In this document: piece by piece, positions 35,189 through 45,247 of the stretch
Layout of the letters: every line of letters starts with the position of its first letter
Position numbering within the stretch: the stretch's first letter is position 1
DNA from: Klebsiella oxytoca
GTDB lineage: Bacteria > Pseudomonadota > Gammaproteobacteria > Enterobacterales > Enterobacteriaceae
Direction of reading: 5' to 3'
Length of the DNA: 64,000 nt
Assembly: GCF_009707385.1 (NCBI RefSeq)
Contig: NZ_CP046115.1
Coordinates: 1,054,001-1,118,000, forward strand
Translations under genes and position numbers: made by a program
The notes under the pieces: model-generated
Database searches by the model: none
The model's input: the letters and a program-made list of their open reading frames with translations, nothing else
Told to the model about the DNA's origin: nothing

Positions 35189-35911
35189 ATGAAGCCGGCA
35201 AGGATACCTCATACAGTTACAGCGCCAGAGCACTGGTCCAGCATGCCGTGGGGCGAATACTACCGTGAGACGCTGGAACGGCAGATGAAACCGTGGCTGG
35301 CTAAATTATATGGCTTTCATTTACTTAAGATTGGCAATCTGAGCGCGGAAATCAATACCGAGTCCTGTGCGATTTCCCATCAGGTGAACGTCTCGTTACA
35401 GGGGAATCCAGTACAGGTGAAGGCAGATCCGCTGCATTTACCTTTTGCCGAAAAATCGGTAGATGCCTGCCTGCTGGCACATACTTTACCGTGGTGTAGC
35501 GATCCGCATCGACTACTGCGGGAAGCCGATCGTGTGCTGATTGATGATGGCTGGATAATTTTAACCAGTTTTAACCCCGTGAGTCTGATGGGGTTACGTA
35601 AGCTGGTACCGGTGTTACGCAATAAGCCCCCGTATAACAGCCGCATGTTTACCTTAACGCGCCAGCTTGACTGGCTGGCATTGCTTAATTTTGAGGTTAT
35701 GCACTATGGGGGTTATCAGGTACTGCCCTGGTCTCGTCACGGAGGTAAAATGCTCAGTACGCATCTACCTGCTTTGGGATGCCTGCAGCTGATTATTGCT
35801 CGTAAGCGCACTATCCCCCTGACGCTGAATCCAATGAAGTCTGGTAAAGCAAAAAAACGTATACCGCAGGCGGTTGGCGCCACGCGTCAGTGGCGCAAAG
35901 AGCAGAATTAG
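35189..35911 (+). CDS. yafS: Class I SAM-dependent methyltransferase YafS
   Basis: The 240-residue product matches E. coli YafS in length and sequence ([35 protein letters not shown]). It looks like a methyltransferase with a shortened SAM-binding motif I; the substrate is not known. The 3' end touches the convergent rnhA end by four bases. Confidence 0.88.
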   Translation: MKPARIPHTVTAPEHWSSMPWGEYYRETLERQMKPWLAKLYGFHLLKIGNLSAEINTESCAISHQVNVSLQGNPVQVKADPLHLPFAEKSVDACLLAHTLPWCSDPHRLLREADRVLIDDGWIILTSFNPVSLMGLRKLVPVLRNKPPYNSRMFTLTRQLDWLALLNFEVMHYGGYQVLPWSRHGGKMLSTHLPALGCLQLIIARKRTIPLTLNPMKSGKAKKRIPQAVGATRQWRKEQN

Positions 35912-36375
35912 CTTTCTGCCTGATAACCGGTATCGTCCCGGGTTGGGTTTGAGGCTGCCGCGCGCGCCAGTTCATCGCAGCGTTCGTTTTCCGGGTGTCC
36001 GGCATGGCCTTTGACCCATTCCCACTTGATTTTGTGTTGACCCAGCGCGGCGTCAAGCCGCTGCCAGAGATCGACATTTTTCACCGGTTTTTTGTCCGCC
36101 GTTTTCCAGCCGCGTTTTTTCCAGTTGTGGATCCACTGCGTAATTCCCTGACGAACATACTGGCTGTCGGTGCTGAGGATCACTTCACAATGCTCTTTCA
36201 GCGCCTCAAGGGCGACGATCGCCGCCATCATCTCCATACGGTTGTTCGTCGTAAGGGTAAAGCCTTCGCTAAAGGTTTTTTCTTTCCCGCGATAGCGTAA
36301 AATTGCACCGTAACCGCCTGGGCCTGGATTACCAAGGCAAGAACCATCGGTGAAAATTTCTACCTGTTTGAGCAT
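35908..36375 (-). CDS. rnhA: Ribonuclease HI
   Basis: The 155-residue enzyme has E. coli length, with the catalytic carboxylates D10 (FTDGSC), E48 (NRMEMMA), D70 (STDSQYV) and D134 (RCDELA) and H124. It degrades RNA in RNA-DNA hybrids such as R-loops. The start at MLKQVEIF is conserved; the frame is open upstream into the dnaQ promoter region but that is not coding. It is divergent from dnaQ with a 65-base gap holding both promoters, as in E. coli. Confidence 0.97.
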   Translation of the reverse strand: MLKQVEIFTDGSCLGNPGPGGYGAILRYRGKEKTFSEGFTLTTNNRMEMMAAIVALEALKEHCEVILSTDSQYVRQGITQWIHNWKKRGWKTADKKPVKNVDLWQRLDAALGQHKIKWEWVKGHAGHPENERCDELARAAASNPTRDDTGYQAES

Positions 36376-36440
36376 CTCTGGTAGACTTCCTGTAATTGAA
36401 ATCGATACGTAAAACGGTAAGTCTGACATAAATGACCGCT

Positions 36441-37172
36441 ATGAGCACTGCAATTACGCGACAGATCGTTCTTGATACCGAAACCACCGGTATGAATCAG
36501 ATTGGCGCGCACTACGAAGGGCACAAGATAATCGAAATCGGTGCGGTAGAAGTGATCAACCGCCGCCTGACCGGGAATAACTTCCACGTCTACTTAAAGC
36601 CGGACCGGCTGGTGGATCCTGAAGCTTTTGGCGTCCACGGTATTGCGGACGAATTCCTGATGGATAAGCCCGTATTTGGCGATGTTGTCGATGAGTTTCT
36701 CGACTATATCCGCGGTGCGGAGCTGGTCATCCATAACGCATCGTTCGATATCGGCTTTATGGATTACGAATTTGCCAAGCTGAATCGCGGAATTCCGAAG
36801 ACCGATACCTTTTGTAAGGTGACCGATAGCCTGGCCCTGGCGCGTAAAATGTTCCCGGGCAAACGTAACAGTCTTGATGCGCTTTGCTCGCGTTATGAAA
36901 TAGACAACAGTAAGCGAACGCTGCACGGGGCGTTGCTTGATGCCCAGATTCTGGCCGACGTTTATCTGATGATGACCGGTGGCCAGACTACGATGGCCTT
37001 CTCAATGGAAGGTGAAGGGCAGCAGCAGGCCGGAGAAATGGGAATACAGCGCGTTGTTCGTGCCGCAAGCAAATTACGCGTGATTTATGCCTCTGACGAA
37101 GAGCTGATGAACCATGAGTCACGCCTTGATTTGGTACAAAAGAAAGGTGGAAGCTGCCTCTGGCGTGCCTGA
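36441..37172 (+). CDS. dnaQ: DNA polymerase III epsilon subunit (3'-5' proofreading exonuclease)
   Basis: The 243-residue protein has the DEDDh exonuclease residues D12 and E14 (LDTETTG), the internal Asp in NASFDIGF, and H162/D167 in LHGALLDAQ. The clamp-binding motif QTTMAF (about 182-187) and the C-terminal alpha-binding segment follow. MSTAIT is the conserved start; an ATG three codons upstream (36432) is in frame but not needed. It works with the DnaE encoded at 2.2 kb. Confidence 0.97.
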   Translation: MSTAITRQIVLDTETTGMNQIGAHYEGHKIIEIGAVEVINRRLTGNNFHVYLKPDRLVDPEAFGVHGIADEFLMDKPVFGDVVDEFLDYIRGAELVIHNASFDIGFMDYEFAKLNRGIPKTDTFCKVTDSLALARKMFPGKRNSLDALCSRYEIDNSKRTLHGALLDAQILADVYLMMTGGQTTMAFSMEGEGQQQAGEMGIQRVVRAASKLRVIYASDEELMNHESRLDLVQKKGGSCLWRA

Positions 37173-37247
37173 GTTGCCATGAGATGCACTAAAAATAGTC
37201 TGATGGGCGATTTTTGCAGCAAGCGATTCAAAAATGAAGAAAAACCG

Positions 37248-37276
37248 TTGACGGAGTAGAGGGGAAACCGTAATAT
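37248..37276 (+). promoter_or_regulatory. Promoter of the second tRNA-Asp gene
   Basis: TTGACG and TAATAT, 17 bases apart, are followed by a GC-rich discriminator (TCGCCTCG), typical of stringently controlled stable RNA promoters, about 29 bases before the tRNA. Confidence 0.85.
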
Positions 37277-37304
37277 TCGCCTCGTTCCCAACGGAACAGT
37301 AAGT

Positions 37305-37381
37305 GGAGCGGTAGTTCAGTCGGTTAGAATACCTGCCTGTCACGCAGGGGGTCGCGGGTTCGAGTCCCGTCCGTTCCGCCA
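37305..37381 (+). tRNA. aspV: tRNA-Asp (GTC), second copy
   Basis: The 77 bases are identical to the tRNA-Asp at 27879-27955, with anticodon GTC and encoded CCA. It lies after dnaQ, as aspV does in E. coli. Confidence 0.98.
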
Positions 37382-37388
37382 CTATTCA

Positions 37389-37426
37389 GAAAGCCTGAAT
37401 CAGCAATGATTCAGGCTTTCGTCGTT
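37389..37426 (+). terminator. Terminator after tRNA-Asp
   Basis: The perfect stem AAAGCCTGAATCA / TGATTCAGGCTTT with a GCAA loop and a T-rich tail lies eight bases after the tRNA. Confidence 0.88.
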
Positions 37427-37544
37427 TTAGCCTGCTGAATCATTACTCTTCCCTCTTTTCGTCGCCGCATTAACGCTTTTGCTCTGAGCAGCTTGAGTTT
37501 TCTCTGGGGTCTCAGGGGCGCGTTATCGCGGTGATTTAAGGCAT

Positions 37545-37568
37545 AAAGAAAGGGAGCGTAGGCTCCCT
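37545..37568 (-). terminator. Probable terminator after yafV
   Basis: GGGAGC and GCTCCC form a short stem just past the yafV stop; on the minus strand it is followed by a T-rich tail (TTTCTTTATG). The rest of 37427-37580 shows nothing recognisable. Confidence 0.6.
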
Positions 37569-37580
37569 GATATGCGGGCT

Positions 37581-38351
37581 TTAATTGAGCGTGAAGGGGT
37601 CGGCATCCTGCCAGGCTGGAAACTTCTCGCGATACTCGTTCAGCGCCGTCAATGAAAGCTCTGCGTCAAGGCGAGTGGCCTGATGTGGTTCAGCGGTGGC
37701 GATGATCTCGCCCTGCGGCGTTATTATCCGGCTGTCGCCCCTGTAGTGATGGCCATTGCCGTCGGTACCGACGCGATTGCATCCGGCTACATAGGCCTGA
37801 TTTTCGATAGCCCTGGCCACCAGTAGCGACTGCCAGTGCGTTGAGCGTGGCGCGGGCCAGTTGGCAACATAGAGCGCTAAATCGTAGTCGTTATGGTTGC
37901 GTGACCAAACCGGGAAGCGCAGGTCATAGCACACCAGCGGCAGAATTTTCCAGCCGCGCCATTCAAAAATCACCCGCTCTTTACCCGCCTCGTAATGATG
38001 GTGTTCATCCGCCATACGAAACAGATGTCGTTTATCATAAAAATGCGTTTTGCCGTCAGGCTCTACCAGCAAAAAACGGTTTACGGGCCCGCGTTCCGTT
38101 TGCAACGCCGCGCTACCGGCAATCAGTGCGCTGGTCTGCGCGGCTTTGGCTGCCATCCAGGCGACAACCTCCTGCTGGGATAGCGATTTTTTGGCGGCCT
38201 CCATAGCGAAACCTGTTGTGAACATTTCGGGCAAAACAATGAGGTCACGTCCGGTAATCCCTTCCAGTTGACGATCGAAATGGCGCAGGTTGGCGGGACC
38301 GTCCATCCACACCAGCGGTTGTTGTAAAAGGGTAATTTTTAATCCGGACAC
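37581..38351 (-). CDS. yafV: Omega-amidase YafV (nitrilase superfamily)
   Basis: The 256-residue protein shows the nitrilase triad E42 (LPEMFTTGF), K107 (YDKRHLF) and C141 (LVCYDLRFP). It deamidates alpha-ketoglutaramate or similar omega-amides in the cytoplasm, probably as metabolite repair after glutamine transamination. Length matches E. coli YafV. In E. coli the lysozyme inhibitor gene ivy lies between yafV and fadE; it is missing here. Confidence 0.92.
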   Translation of the reverse strand: MSGLKITLLQQPLVWMDGPANLRHFDRQLEGITGRDLIVLPEMFTTGFAMEAAKKSLSQQEVVAWMAAKAAQTSALIAGSAALQTERGPVNRFLLVEPDGKTHFYDKRHLFRMADEHHHYEAGKERVIFEWRGWKILPLVCYDLRFPVWSRNHNDYDLALYVANWPAPRSTHWQSLLVARAIENQAYVAGCNRVGTDGNGHHYRGDSRIITPQGEIIATAEPHQATRLDAELSLTALNEYREKFPAWQDADPFTLN

Positions 38352-38478
38352 AGTGGTGAACTCCTGCGTGATAAAAGTAATTATAGTTACTTTAACACCA
38401 TATCAGCCGACGTATGGTTCGCGGAATATTTTGTAAAAGAAATGACCGGCCTGGAAATGCCTTACGACAAATTGCCGG

Positions 38479-38508
38479 AAAAAAGAGAGGCGGGGAATTC
38501 CCCGCCTC
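38479..38508 (-). terminator. Terminator after fadE
   Basis: A perfect 22-base palindrome (GAGGCGGGGAA and its complement) lies 27 bases beyond the fadE stop and on the minus strand is followed by CTCTTTTTTCC, a strong terminator form. Confidence 0.85.
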
Positions 38509-38534
38509 GGTCGTGATATGGTTATTGTTTGTTT

Positions 38535-40979
38535 TTAAGCCGCTTCAATTTTACGGACTTTCTCCGGCAGCTTTACCGGGCGGGTCGCCAGTTCATCCGC
38601 AGCGAAATCGTCGACGTTAATACTGCGCAGGCGGCTGGTTTCCGCTCGGACCAGGATATCCGCCTCGTCCTGATTAATTAACCCTTTTGCCAGCGCGTTA
38701 CTGGCCAGTTCATCAAGACGAGTAAACGACAGGTTTTTTCCCAGTTCTTTACAGATGCGCTGGTGGATAGGGTCTGCAGCCATGACATCAAGCAGCGCCT
38801 CTTCCAGCAGGCCGACCGGGTTATGTTCGCCTGGCGTCAGATATTGACCACGGCCAATGCGTGAACGAGTGGCGCTCGGGATCTGCAGGATTTTCGCTAC
38901 CTTATGATCCAGTTTGTCTGAAGGCGCCAGATAGTGACGTCCGGTCGGGAAGATAGCCACGCGAAGCGCTCCTGCGACCAGCCGATTCGGGAAGTTGGCC
39001 AGCAGATCGTCAATCGCCTGTTCAGCCTGATACAAAGCATCCTGCACGCCCCAGTGAACCAGCGGTAAATCTGCTTCGTTACGTCCTTCATCGTCATAGC
39101 GTTTCAGTACTGCCGAAGCCAGATAGAGCTGGCTCAGCACATCGCCAAGTCGAGCTGAAATCCGCTCGCGACGCTTCAGGCTTCCGCCCAGTACCGCCAT
39201 CGAGACGTCTGACAGCAGGGCCAGGTTGGCGCTCAGGCGATTCATATGCTGATAGTAGCGACGAGTGGCATCGCGGGTCGGCGAGCTGCTGGTGAGGCCG
39301 CGAGTCAGGCCCAGCCAGAAACTGCGTACTTTGTTGCTTCCCACGTGGCCAATGTGCTTAAACAACAGTTTATCGAAAGCATCAACGTCGTTATTCTGCG
39401 CTGCAGCCATTTCATCCAGCACGTACGGATGGCAACGAATCGCTCCCTGGCCGAAGATCATCATGCTGCGGGTAAGGATATTCGCGCCTTCAACGGTGAT
39501 GGCGATCGGCGCCCCTTGATAGGCTCGCGCCAGGAAGTTGCCGGTACCGAGCATAATCCCTTTACCGCCGGTAATGTCCATCGCGTCAATGATGGAGCGC
39601 TGGCCGCGGTGGGTACAGTGATATTTCACAATCGCCGACAGCACCGCCGGTTTTTCGCCGAGCATAATGCCGTAGGTGATCAGCGAAGCGGCGGCATCCA
39701 TCACGTAGGCGTTGCCTGCAATACGCGCCAGCGGTTCTTCAATCCCTTCCATTTTACCGATAGAGATTTTGAACTGGCGGCGGATGTGCGCGTATGCGCC
39801 GGTGGCCATGGCGACAGATTTCAGGCCGCCGGTGGCGTTTGAGGGCAGGGTGATGCCGCGACCAACGGATAAACACTCGACGAGCATCCGCCACCCCTGA
39901 CCGGCCATTGACGGGCCGCCAATAATGTAGTCAATAGGAACGAAAATATCTTTGCCCTGTGTCGGGCCGTTCTGGAACGGAACGTTCAGCGGGAAATGGC
40001 GGCGACCGATTTCCACGCCTGGTGTGGTGGTTGGGATAAGCGCGCAGGTAATGCCCAGCTCTTCTTCGCCGCCCAGCAGACGATCGGGGTCAGAGAGTTT
40101 GAACGCCAGTCCCAGCACGGTGGCGATAGGCGCAAGCGTGATATAGCGCTTGTTCCAGGTCAGGCGCATGCCCAGCACCTGCTGGCCCTGCCACTCGCCC
40201 ATGCAGACTACGCCGGTATCCGGAATCGCGCCGGCATCGGAACCCGCCTCCGGACTGGTCAACGCGAAGCAAGGAATTTCCTGACCGCGAGCCAGACGTG
40301 GCAAATAGTGGTTTTTTTGTTCTTCGGTACCGTAATGTTGCAACAGCTCGCCCGGGCCTAATGAGTTAGGTACGCCGACGGTAATCGCCAGGATACCTGA
40401 GACGCCCGACAGTTTTTGCAGTACCCGTGCCTGAGCGTAAGCGGAGAACTCCAGACCGCCGTACTCTTTTTTAATGATCATCGCGAAGAAACGATGTTCT
40501 TTCAGATAAGCCCACAGCTCTGGCGGTAGATCGGCCATTTCGTGGGTAATTTCGAAATCATTTGCCATGCGGCAGGCTTCTTCGACCGGGCCATCAATAA
40601 AGGCTTGTTCTTCCGCGGTCAGGCGCGGCTGCGGATAGTTGTGCAGTTTCTGCCAGTCCGGATTACCGCGGAACAGGTCGCCTTCCCACCACGTCGTACC
40701 AGCGTCAATCGCCTCTTTCTCGGTGCGCGACATCGGCGGCATGACCTTACGGAAAGCACGGAATGCCGGAACTGAAATCATAGATTTACGCATCGGCGCA
40801 AAGTTGAACGGCAGCAAAATGATCGCCAGCGGAACCAGCAGCCAGATATTCCACAGTCCCGCAGCGCCGAGGGCGGCGGTCCAGACAAGCAAAATCGCGC
40901 TGCTAAGCAGCAGATTGATTCGGTGATAGAAGAGCGCACCGAGTAAAACAACGGTTGCAACAATACTCAAAATCATCAT
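38535..40979 (-). CDS. fadE: Acyl-CoA dehydrogenase FadE
   Basis: The 814-residue product has the length of E. coli FadE, the first enzyme of aerobic beta-oxidation, which forms trans-2-enoyl-CoA using FAD. Two hydrophobic segments at the N-terminus (within residues 1-60) suggest membrane association. The central acyl-CoA dehydrogenase core has [16 protein letters not shown] and the likely catalytic region within [10 protein letters not shown]; a long C-terminal extension is specific to FadE. A FadR site lies upstream, so expression should rise with long-chain acyl-CoA. Confidence 0.96.
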   Translation of the reverse strand: MMILSIVATVVLLGALFYHRINLLLSSAILLVWTAALGAAGLWNIWLLVPLAIILLPFNFAPMRKSMISVPAFRAFRKVMPPMSRTEKEAIDAGTTWWEGDLFRGNPDWQKLHNYPQPRLTAEEQAFIDGPVEEACRMANDFEITHEMADLPPELWAYLKEHRFFAMIIKKEYGGLEFSAYAQARVLQKLSGVSGILAITVGVPNSLGPGELLQHYGTEEQKNHYLPRLARGQEIPCFALTSPEAGSDAGAIPDTGVVCMGEWQGQQVLGMRLTWNKRYITLAPIATVLGLAFKLSDPDRLLGGEEELGITCALIPTTTPGVEIGRRHFPLNVPFQNGPTQGKDIFVPIDYIIGGPSMAGQGWRMLVECLSVGRGITLPSNATGGLKSVAMATGAYAHIRRQFKISIGKMEGIEEPLARIAGNAYVMDAAASLITYGIMLGEKPAVLSAIVKYHCTHRGQRSIIDAMDITGGKGIMLGTGNFLARAYQGAPIAITVEGANILTRSMMIFGQGAIRCHPYVLDEMAAAQNNDVDAFDKLLFKHIGHVGSNKVRSFWLGLTRGLTSSSPTRDATRRYYQHMNRLSANLALLSDVSMAVLGGSLKRRERISARLGDVLSQLYLASAVLKRYDDEGRNEADLPLVHWGVQDALYQAEQAIDDLLANFPNRLVAGALRVAIFPTGRHYLAPSDKLDHKVAKILQIPSATRSRIGRGQYLTPGEHNPVGLLEEALLDVMAADPIHQRICKELGKNLSFTRLDELASNALAKGLINQDEADILVRAETSRLRSINVDDFAADELATRPVKLPEKVRKIEAA

Positions 40980-41001
40980 AGAGAAATGCTCCCTGTCTTG
41001 T

Positions 41002-41058
41002 AGGAGGTCTGACCACTTGTGATGATATGGTTGTAGTGGATGTAATTTGTTTTATCAA
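41002..41058 (-). promoter_or_regulatory. fadE promoter and FadR operator
   Basis: On the minus strand TTGATA (41058-41053) and TACAAC (41035-41030) are 17 bases apart. The 17-base element at 41018-41002 reads AAGTGGTCAGACCTCCT and matches the FadR consensus AACTGGTCNGACCTGTT except at three positions (the central N aside). Lying just after the expected transcript start, bound FadR would block fadE until acyl-CoA releases it. Confidence 0.88.
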
Positions 41059-41217
41059 TGTGTTTACAAAATAATTACAACCTTGCTCACATTGTTGTAC
41101 GGAAATGCGGCACATAAAATCAAAAGCACCGGGGTTTACATCGTGTGCTGCTTCTCGCTGCGGCGGCTATCCGGTAAACTGCCTGGGTTATCCCACAAAT
41201 ACTGAAGGATTTTCCTC

Positions 41218-41799
41218 ATGTACCAGGATCTTATTCGTAACGAACTGAATGAAGCCGCCGAAACTCTGGCGAATTTTCTGCAGGACGAAGCCAATATTCA
41301 TGCGATTCAGCGTGCCGCGGTGCTGCTGGCGGATAGCTTTAAAGCTGGCGGCAAAGTGCTTTCCTGCGGTAATGGCGGTTCGCATTGCGATGCGATGCAT
41401 TTTGCGGAAGAGCTGACCGGGCGTTATCGTGAGAATCGCCCTGGCTATCCGGCAATTGCGATTTCAGACGTGAGCCATCTCTCTTGCGTCAGCAATGATT
41501 TTGGCTATGAATATGTTTTCTCTCGCTATGTTGAGTCGGTGGGCCGTACGGGCGACGTATTACTGGGGATCTCTACTTCTGGTAACTCCGGTAACGTTAT
41601 CAAAGCGATTGAAGCCGCCCGGGCTCAGGGGATGAAAGTCATTACTCTGACCGGTAAAGATGGCGGTAAAATGGCGGGGTCGGCGGATGTAGAAATTCGC
41701 GTACCGCATTTTGGCTACGCTGACCGTATTCAGGAAATCCATATTAAAGTGATTCATATCCTGATTATGCTGATCGAAAAAGAGATGGTTAAAGCTTAA
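41218..41799 (+). CDS. gmhA: Sedoheptulose-7-phosphate isomerase (phosphoheptose isomerase)
   Basis: The 193-residue SIS-fold enzyme (E. coli GmhA/LpcA 192) has [20 protein letters not shown] and [11 protein letters not shown], which hold the phosphate and zinc sites. It converts sedoheptulose 7-phosphate to D-glycero-D-manno-heptose 7-phosphate, the first step of ADP-heptose synthesis for LPS. It works in the same pathway as GmhB at 21.6 kb. An AAGGATT SD precedes the ATG. Confidence 0.96.
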   Translation: MYQDLIRNELNEAAETLANFLQDEANIHAIQRAAVLLADSFKAGGKVLSCGNGGSHCDAMHFAEELTGRYRENRPGYPAIAISDVSHLSCVSNDFGYEYVFSRYVESVGRTGDVLLGISTSGNSGNVIKAIEAARAQGMKVITLTGKDGGKMAGSADVEIRVPHFGYADRIQEIHIKVIHILIMLIEKEMVKA

Positions 41800-41842
41800 C
41801 AGGCCAGGTTTGTAAGCCATTGGAATCCGGACAGTGCCCAGA

Positions 41843-41930
41843 CAAAACTCACCGAGTTTTGAACGCCCTTTAGGGCGGCCCGAAGGGTAAGCGTAGCGAA
41901 TCATCCTCACGTACATGAAGTACGTTTCGG
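41843..41930. repeat. Cluster of three hairpins between gmhA and yafJ
   Basis: Three perfect inverted repeats follow one another: CAAAACTC-ACC-GAGTTTTG (41843-41861), CGCCCT-TT-AGGGCG (41864-41877) and ACGTAC-ATGAA-GTACGT (41909-41925), the last enclosed by CCGAA/TTCGG. The gap 41800-42008 has no gene. The arrangement looks like an intergenic palindromic repeat; the third hairpin resembles the apical loops in the rRNA spacers only in form. Confidence 0.55.
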
Positions 41931-42008
41931 TTTCTGCGCGCTGGCCGTGTCCAAACTGACTGCACCAATAACGCCTTTTATGTTTCAGTGAGTGGTATGA
42001 GGTGATCT

Positions 42009-42776
42009 ATGTGCGAATTGCTCGGGATGAGCGCGAATGTGCCCACAGATATTTGCTTCAGCTTCACCGGGCTGGTTCAGCGCGGTGGCGGAACCGGGCC
42101 ACATAAAGACGGCTGGGGCATTACTTTCTATGAAGGTAAGGGCTGTCGCACATTTAAAGATCCGCAACCCAGCTTTCAGTCGCCGATCGCTAAGCTGGTG
42201 CAGGAATATCCTATTAAGTCCTGCTCGGTCATTGCTCATATTCGTCAGGCCAACCGGGGTATCGTAGCGCTGGAAAACACGCACCCTTTCACCCGAGAAC
42301 TGTGGGGGCGCAACTGGACCTATGCGCATAACGGTCAACTGGAGGGCTATGAGTCCCTCGAGACGGGAACTCTGCATCCTGTTGGGGAAACGGATAGCGA
42401 AAAAGCGTTCTGCTGGCTTCTGCACCGCATCACCGATCGCTATCCGGAAATGCCGGGCGATATGGTTGAGGTATTCCGATTCATCGCCACGCTTGCCGGT
42501 GAGCTACGTGAGAAAGGCGTATTCAACATGCTGCTCTCCGACGGGCGCTATGTGATGGCCTTTTGCTCGACTAATTTGTACTGGATTACGCGACGAGCAC
42601 CGTTTGGCGTAGCGACGCTGCTGGATCAGGATGTAGAAATTGATTTTCAACGCGAGACCACACCGAATGATGTGGTCTCCGTTATCGCTACTCAGCCGCT
42701 TACCGGCAACGAAACCTGGAATAAAATTATGCCAGGGGAGTGGGCGCTATTTTGCCTCGGGGACCGTGTAGTTTGA
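42009..42776 (+). CDS. yafJ: Class II glutamine amidotransferase YafJ
   Basis: The 255-residue protein starts MCELLGM, so Met removal exposes the N-terminal nucleophile Cys2 of the Ntn/GATase II fold; ANRG and HNGQLEGYE are further family motifs. No synthase domain follows, so it is a stand-alone glutaminase-type domain. Its partner or acceptor is unknown. Length matches E. coli YafJ. It overlaps the end of yafK, convergent, by 30 bases. Confidence 0.92.
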   Translation: MCELLGMSANVPTDICFSFTGLVQRGGGTGPHKDGWGITFYEGKGCRTFKDPQPSFQSPIAKLVQEYPIKSCSVIAHIRQANRGIVALENTHPFTRELWGRNWTYAHNGQLEGYESLETGTLHPVGETDSEKAFCWLLHRITDRYPEMPGDMVEVFRFIATLAGELREKGVFNMLLSDGRYVMAFCSTNLYWITRRAPFGVATLLDQDVEIDFQRETTPNDVVSVIATQPLTGNETWNKIMPGEWALFCLGDRVV

Positions 42777-43487
42777 GGCGAGCTGCGGCTGAACAACTTC
42801 GTGGCTGAGCGGTTTGCTGACCACGTAGCGGCCATCCGCCACTGAAACTACCGGCGGCTTACGCGTCTGCTGGAAATAGTCGTACCCAGGTTTGAGCTGT
42901 TTCCAGAAATCAGAGAAATAGGAATATTTATGACGCGCCATGTTGGCATCGGTCATGCGGAAGGGGTAAATGCTCACCTGAACGCTGGGCTGACCAAAGA
43001 CTAATGCGCCGGTGACGAACTGGAAGATTTCATCAATGCCGGTATCGGTCATAGCGTAACAGCCAACCGATACGCAGGCGCCGTGAATCATCAGATACTT
43101 GCCTTCATAGCCGTGCGCGCGATCGTAAGCATTAGGGAAGCCGATATTGATAGCCTTATAGAAACGGCTGTCAGGTTTAAGCTGATTGCGGGAAACGTTA
43201 TAGAAACCTTCCGGGCTTTTGAAATCGCCCTGGCGCTGCTTGGGACCGAGCCCGCCGGAGTAGTTACAGATCCGGTAGCTGTCGAGAAGCTGGTAGGTTT
43301 CGCCCATCTTGACGTAAAGATCGAGCATGCGCTCTTCTTTAAAGATCTCAATGTAGACCGGTGAGCCCATTAACTGCTGCTTAAACTCTTTGCTCATCGG
43401 CGTTGTCGAGCTATTACTGCTAAGTAGCCCTGCGAATGAAACGCACGGCAACAGAAGCATCGCAATAAATAATGCGATTTTGCGCAT
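42747..43487 (-). CDS. yafK: L,D-transpeptidase-fold protein YafK (peptidoglycan-Lpp amidase DpaA/LdtF)
   Basis: From the ATG at 43487 the product has 246 residues, as in E. coli. It has an N-terminal signal peptide (MRKIALFIAMLLLPCVSFA) and a YkuD domain with the catalytic HG-A-C-V-S-V-GC motif (MIHGACVSVGCYAM). E. coli YafK is known to release Braun lipoprotein from peptidoglycan rather than form crosslinks. The SD AGGAAC supports this start; the frame extends upstream to 43607 but without signal-peptide logic. Confidence 0.92.
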   Translation of the reverse strand: MRKIALFIAMLLLPCVSFAGLLSSNSSTTPMSKEFKQQLMGSPVYIEIFKEERMLDLYVKMGETYQLLDSYRICNYSGGLGPKQRQGDFKSPEGFYNVSRNQLKPDSRFYKAINIGFPNAYDRAHGYEGKYLMIHGACVSVGCYAMTDTGIDEIFQFVTGALVFGQPSVQVSIYPFRMTDANMARHKYSYFSDFWKQLKPGYDYFQQTRKPPVVSVADGRYVVSKPLSHEVVQPQLASNYTVPEAK

Positions 43488-43900
43488 ACTACTTGTTCCT
43501 TGATAAAACAAATAACCACATTGCCAGGACGGCAAGAGAGACCCAAAATCAGAGTTTTCTGGATTTAGAGCGCTCACATTAGCATCACGGCAGTTTTTCG
43601 CAAGCACGACGTGCCACGTTTTAGTCTTAGTTTTCCGTTATAGCGAACCTTTCAGCAAAATACAGTCAGAACTTTGCGTAATAGCTCGCATTTTAGAACG
43701 ACTTAATGGCAGTTTGTCTACAGGCGTAGCTCACGAAATGTTACACTTGGTCTGCTTAATGATCAGGGTAAGAAAGGATGCTTCTCTCCCGTCTTGCGAA
43801 CCATCAGGGCTATGATGTTCCTTTCTTCTTCTTATTTTCCATCAATTATGCTGGCCTCGGCCTGATACCGGGGTTTAAGTAACGGATACCTGCTAACGAT
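43488..43900 (+). promoter_or_regulatory. 413-base gene-free region upstream of nqrA
   Basis: The gap between the divergent yafK and nqrA must hold both promoters. It is AT-richer than its neighbours. No consensus operator or terminator could be named with confidence. Its length suggests a long nqr leader or several regulator sites. Confidence 0.35.
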
Positions 43901-45244
43901 ATGATTAAAATCACGAAAGGGCTGAATTTGCCCATAGCTGGCATGCCATCACAGCAGATTTTTTCGAAGACTGCGGTCAAGCGCGTTGCGCTGTTGGGTG
44001 AAGAGTATATTGGTATGCGCCCTTCGATGGCGGTACGTGAAGGTGACCGGGTGCAAAAAGGTCAACTTCTGTTTGAAGATAAAAAAAATCCAGGCGTGCG
44101 TTTTACTGCCTCTGCGAGTGGAACCATCAGCGCCATTCATCGCGGTGAGCGTCGTGTTCTGCAATCGGTGGTGATTGATGTGGATGGCGAAGATGCCGTT
44201 CATTTTTCCCGCTATGAATTAGCCGATCTTGCCGGGTTGCCGCGTGAGGCTGTGCAGCAACAGCTGCTGGAGTCTGGGATGTGGACGGCCTTTCGCACCC
44301 GCCCTTTCAGCAAAATACCTGCGCCGGGCAGCGTTCCTGCGGCCATTTTCGTGACCGCGATAGATACTAATCCGCTGGCGGCCGATCCGCAGCCACTCAT
44401 ACTGGCACAGCGCGATGCCTTTGACGCCGGTTTGACGCTGCTGACGCGCTTAACCGACGGTAAAGTCCACGTTTGCCAGGCCAGCGGCGGTAAGCTTGGC
44501 GGGCATCCCATTGGACAGGTTACTTTCAATCAGTTTACCGGGCCGCATCCGGCCGGGCTGCCAGGGACCCATATCCATTTTCTTGAGCCGGTTAGTCTGA
44601 AAAAGCAGGTCTGGCATCTTAACTATCAGGATGTTATTGCCGTTGGCAAATTATTCCTTGAAGGAGAATTGTATAGCGAACGCATCATTGCTCTTGGCGG
44701 TCCGCAGGTGAAAGAGCCGCGTCTGCTAAAGACTTGCCTGGGCGCCAGTCTTGATGAACTACTGATAGATGAACTGCTTGATGGTGAAAATCGTATTATT
44801 TCCGGTTCGGTCCTCAGCGGGACGCGCGCCAGTGGCCCTCATGCATTCCTTGGACGCTTTCATTTACAGGTAAGCGTCGTGAAAGAGGGGCGTGAAAAAG
44901 AGCTGTTCGGCTGGGTCATGCCGGGGAAAGATAAATACTCTATTACCCGTACCACGCTCGGTCACTTTATGAAGCGTAAGCTTTTCAATTTCTCGACGGA
45001 TACCAATGGCGGCGAGCGGGCTATGGTGCCAATTGGCAACTATGAGCGAGTCATGCCGCTGGATATTTTGCCCACGATGCTGCTGCGGGATTTACTGGCG
45101 GGCGATACCGACAGCGCGCAGGCGCTGGGCTGTCTGGAACTGGATGAAGAAGACCTGGCGCTTTGCACCTACGTATGTCCCGGCAAGTATGAATACGGCC
45201 CGGCACTGCGCAGCGTGTTAACCCAGATAGAGCAGGAAGGATAA
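43901..45244 (+). CDS. nqrA: Na+-translocating NADH:quinone reductase subunit A
   Basis: The 447-residue product begins [14 protein letters not shown], the usual start of NqrA, the peripheral cytoplasmic subunit near the quinone site of the six-subunit Na+-NQR. It contains biotinyl-lipoyl-like and NQRA-type SLBB regions ([24 protein letters not shown]) and ends with a quinone-binding C-terminal part. It starts the operon nqrABCDEF-nqrM. The complex oxidises NADH, reduces ubiquinone and pumps Na+. E. coli K-12 lacks it. Confidence 0.96.
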   Translation: MIKITKGLNLPIAGMPSQQIFSKTAVKRVALLGEEYIGMRPSMAVREGDRVQKGQLLFEDKKNPGVRFTASASGTISAIHRGERRVLQSVVIDVDGEDAVHFSRYELADLAGLPREAVQQQLLESGMWTAFRTRPFSKIPAPGSVPAAIFVTAIDTNPLAADPQPLILAQRDAFDAGLTLLTRLTDGKVHVCQASGGKLGGHPIGQVTFNQFTGPHPAGLPGTHIHFLEPVSLKKQVWHLNYQDVIAVGKLFLEGELYSERIIALGGPQVKEPRLLKTCLGASLDELLIDELLDGENRIISGSVLSGTRASGPHAFLGRFHLQVSVVKEGREKELFGWVMPGKDKYSITRTTLGHFMKRKLFNFSTDTNGGERAMVPIGNYERVMPLDILPTMLLRDLLAGDTDSAQALGCLELDEEDLALCTYVCPGKYEYGPALRSVLTQIEQEG

Positions 45245-45247
45245 GTG

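Noticed and set aside
38487..38508. 22-base perfect palindrome as a regulator operator
   Set aside because: It is followed by a T-run on the fadE side and sits past the stop, so a terminator explains it.
43488..43607. Upstream start of yafK adding 40 residues
   Set aside because: It would place a long hydrophilic stretch before a good signal peptide; the ATG at 43487 has an SD and family length.
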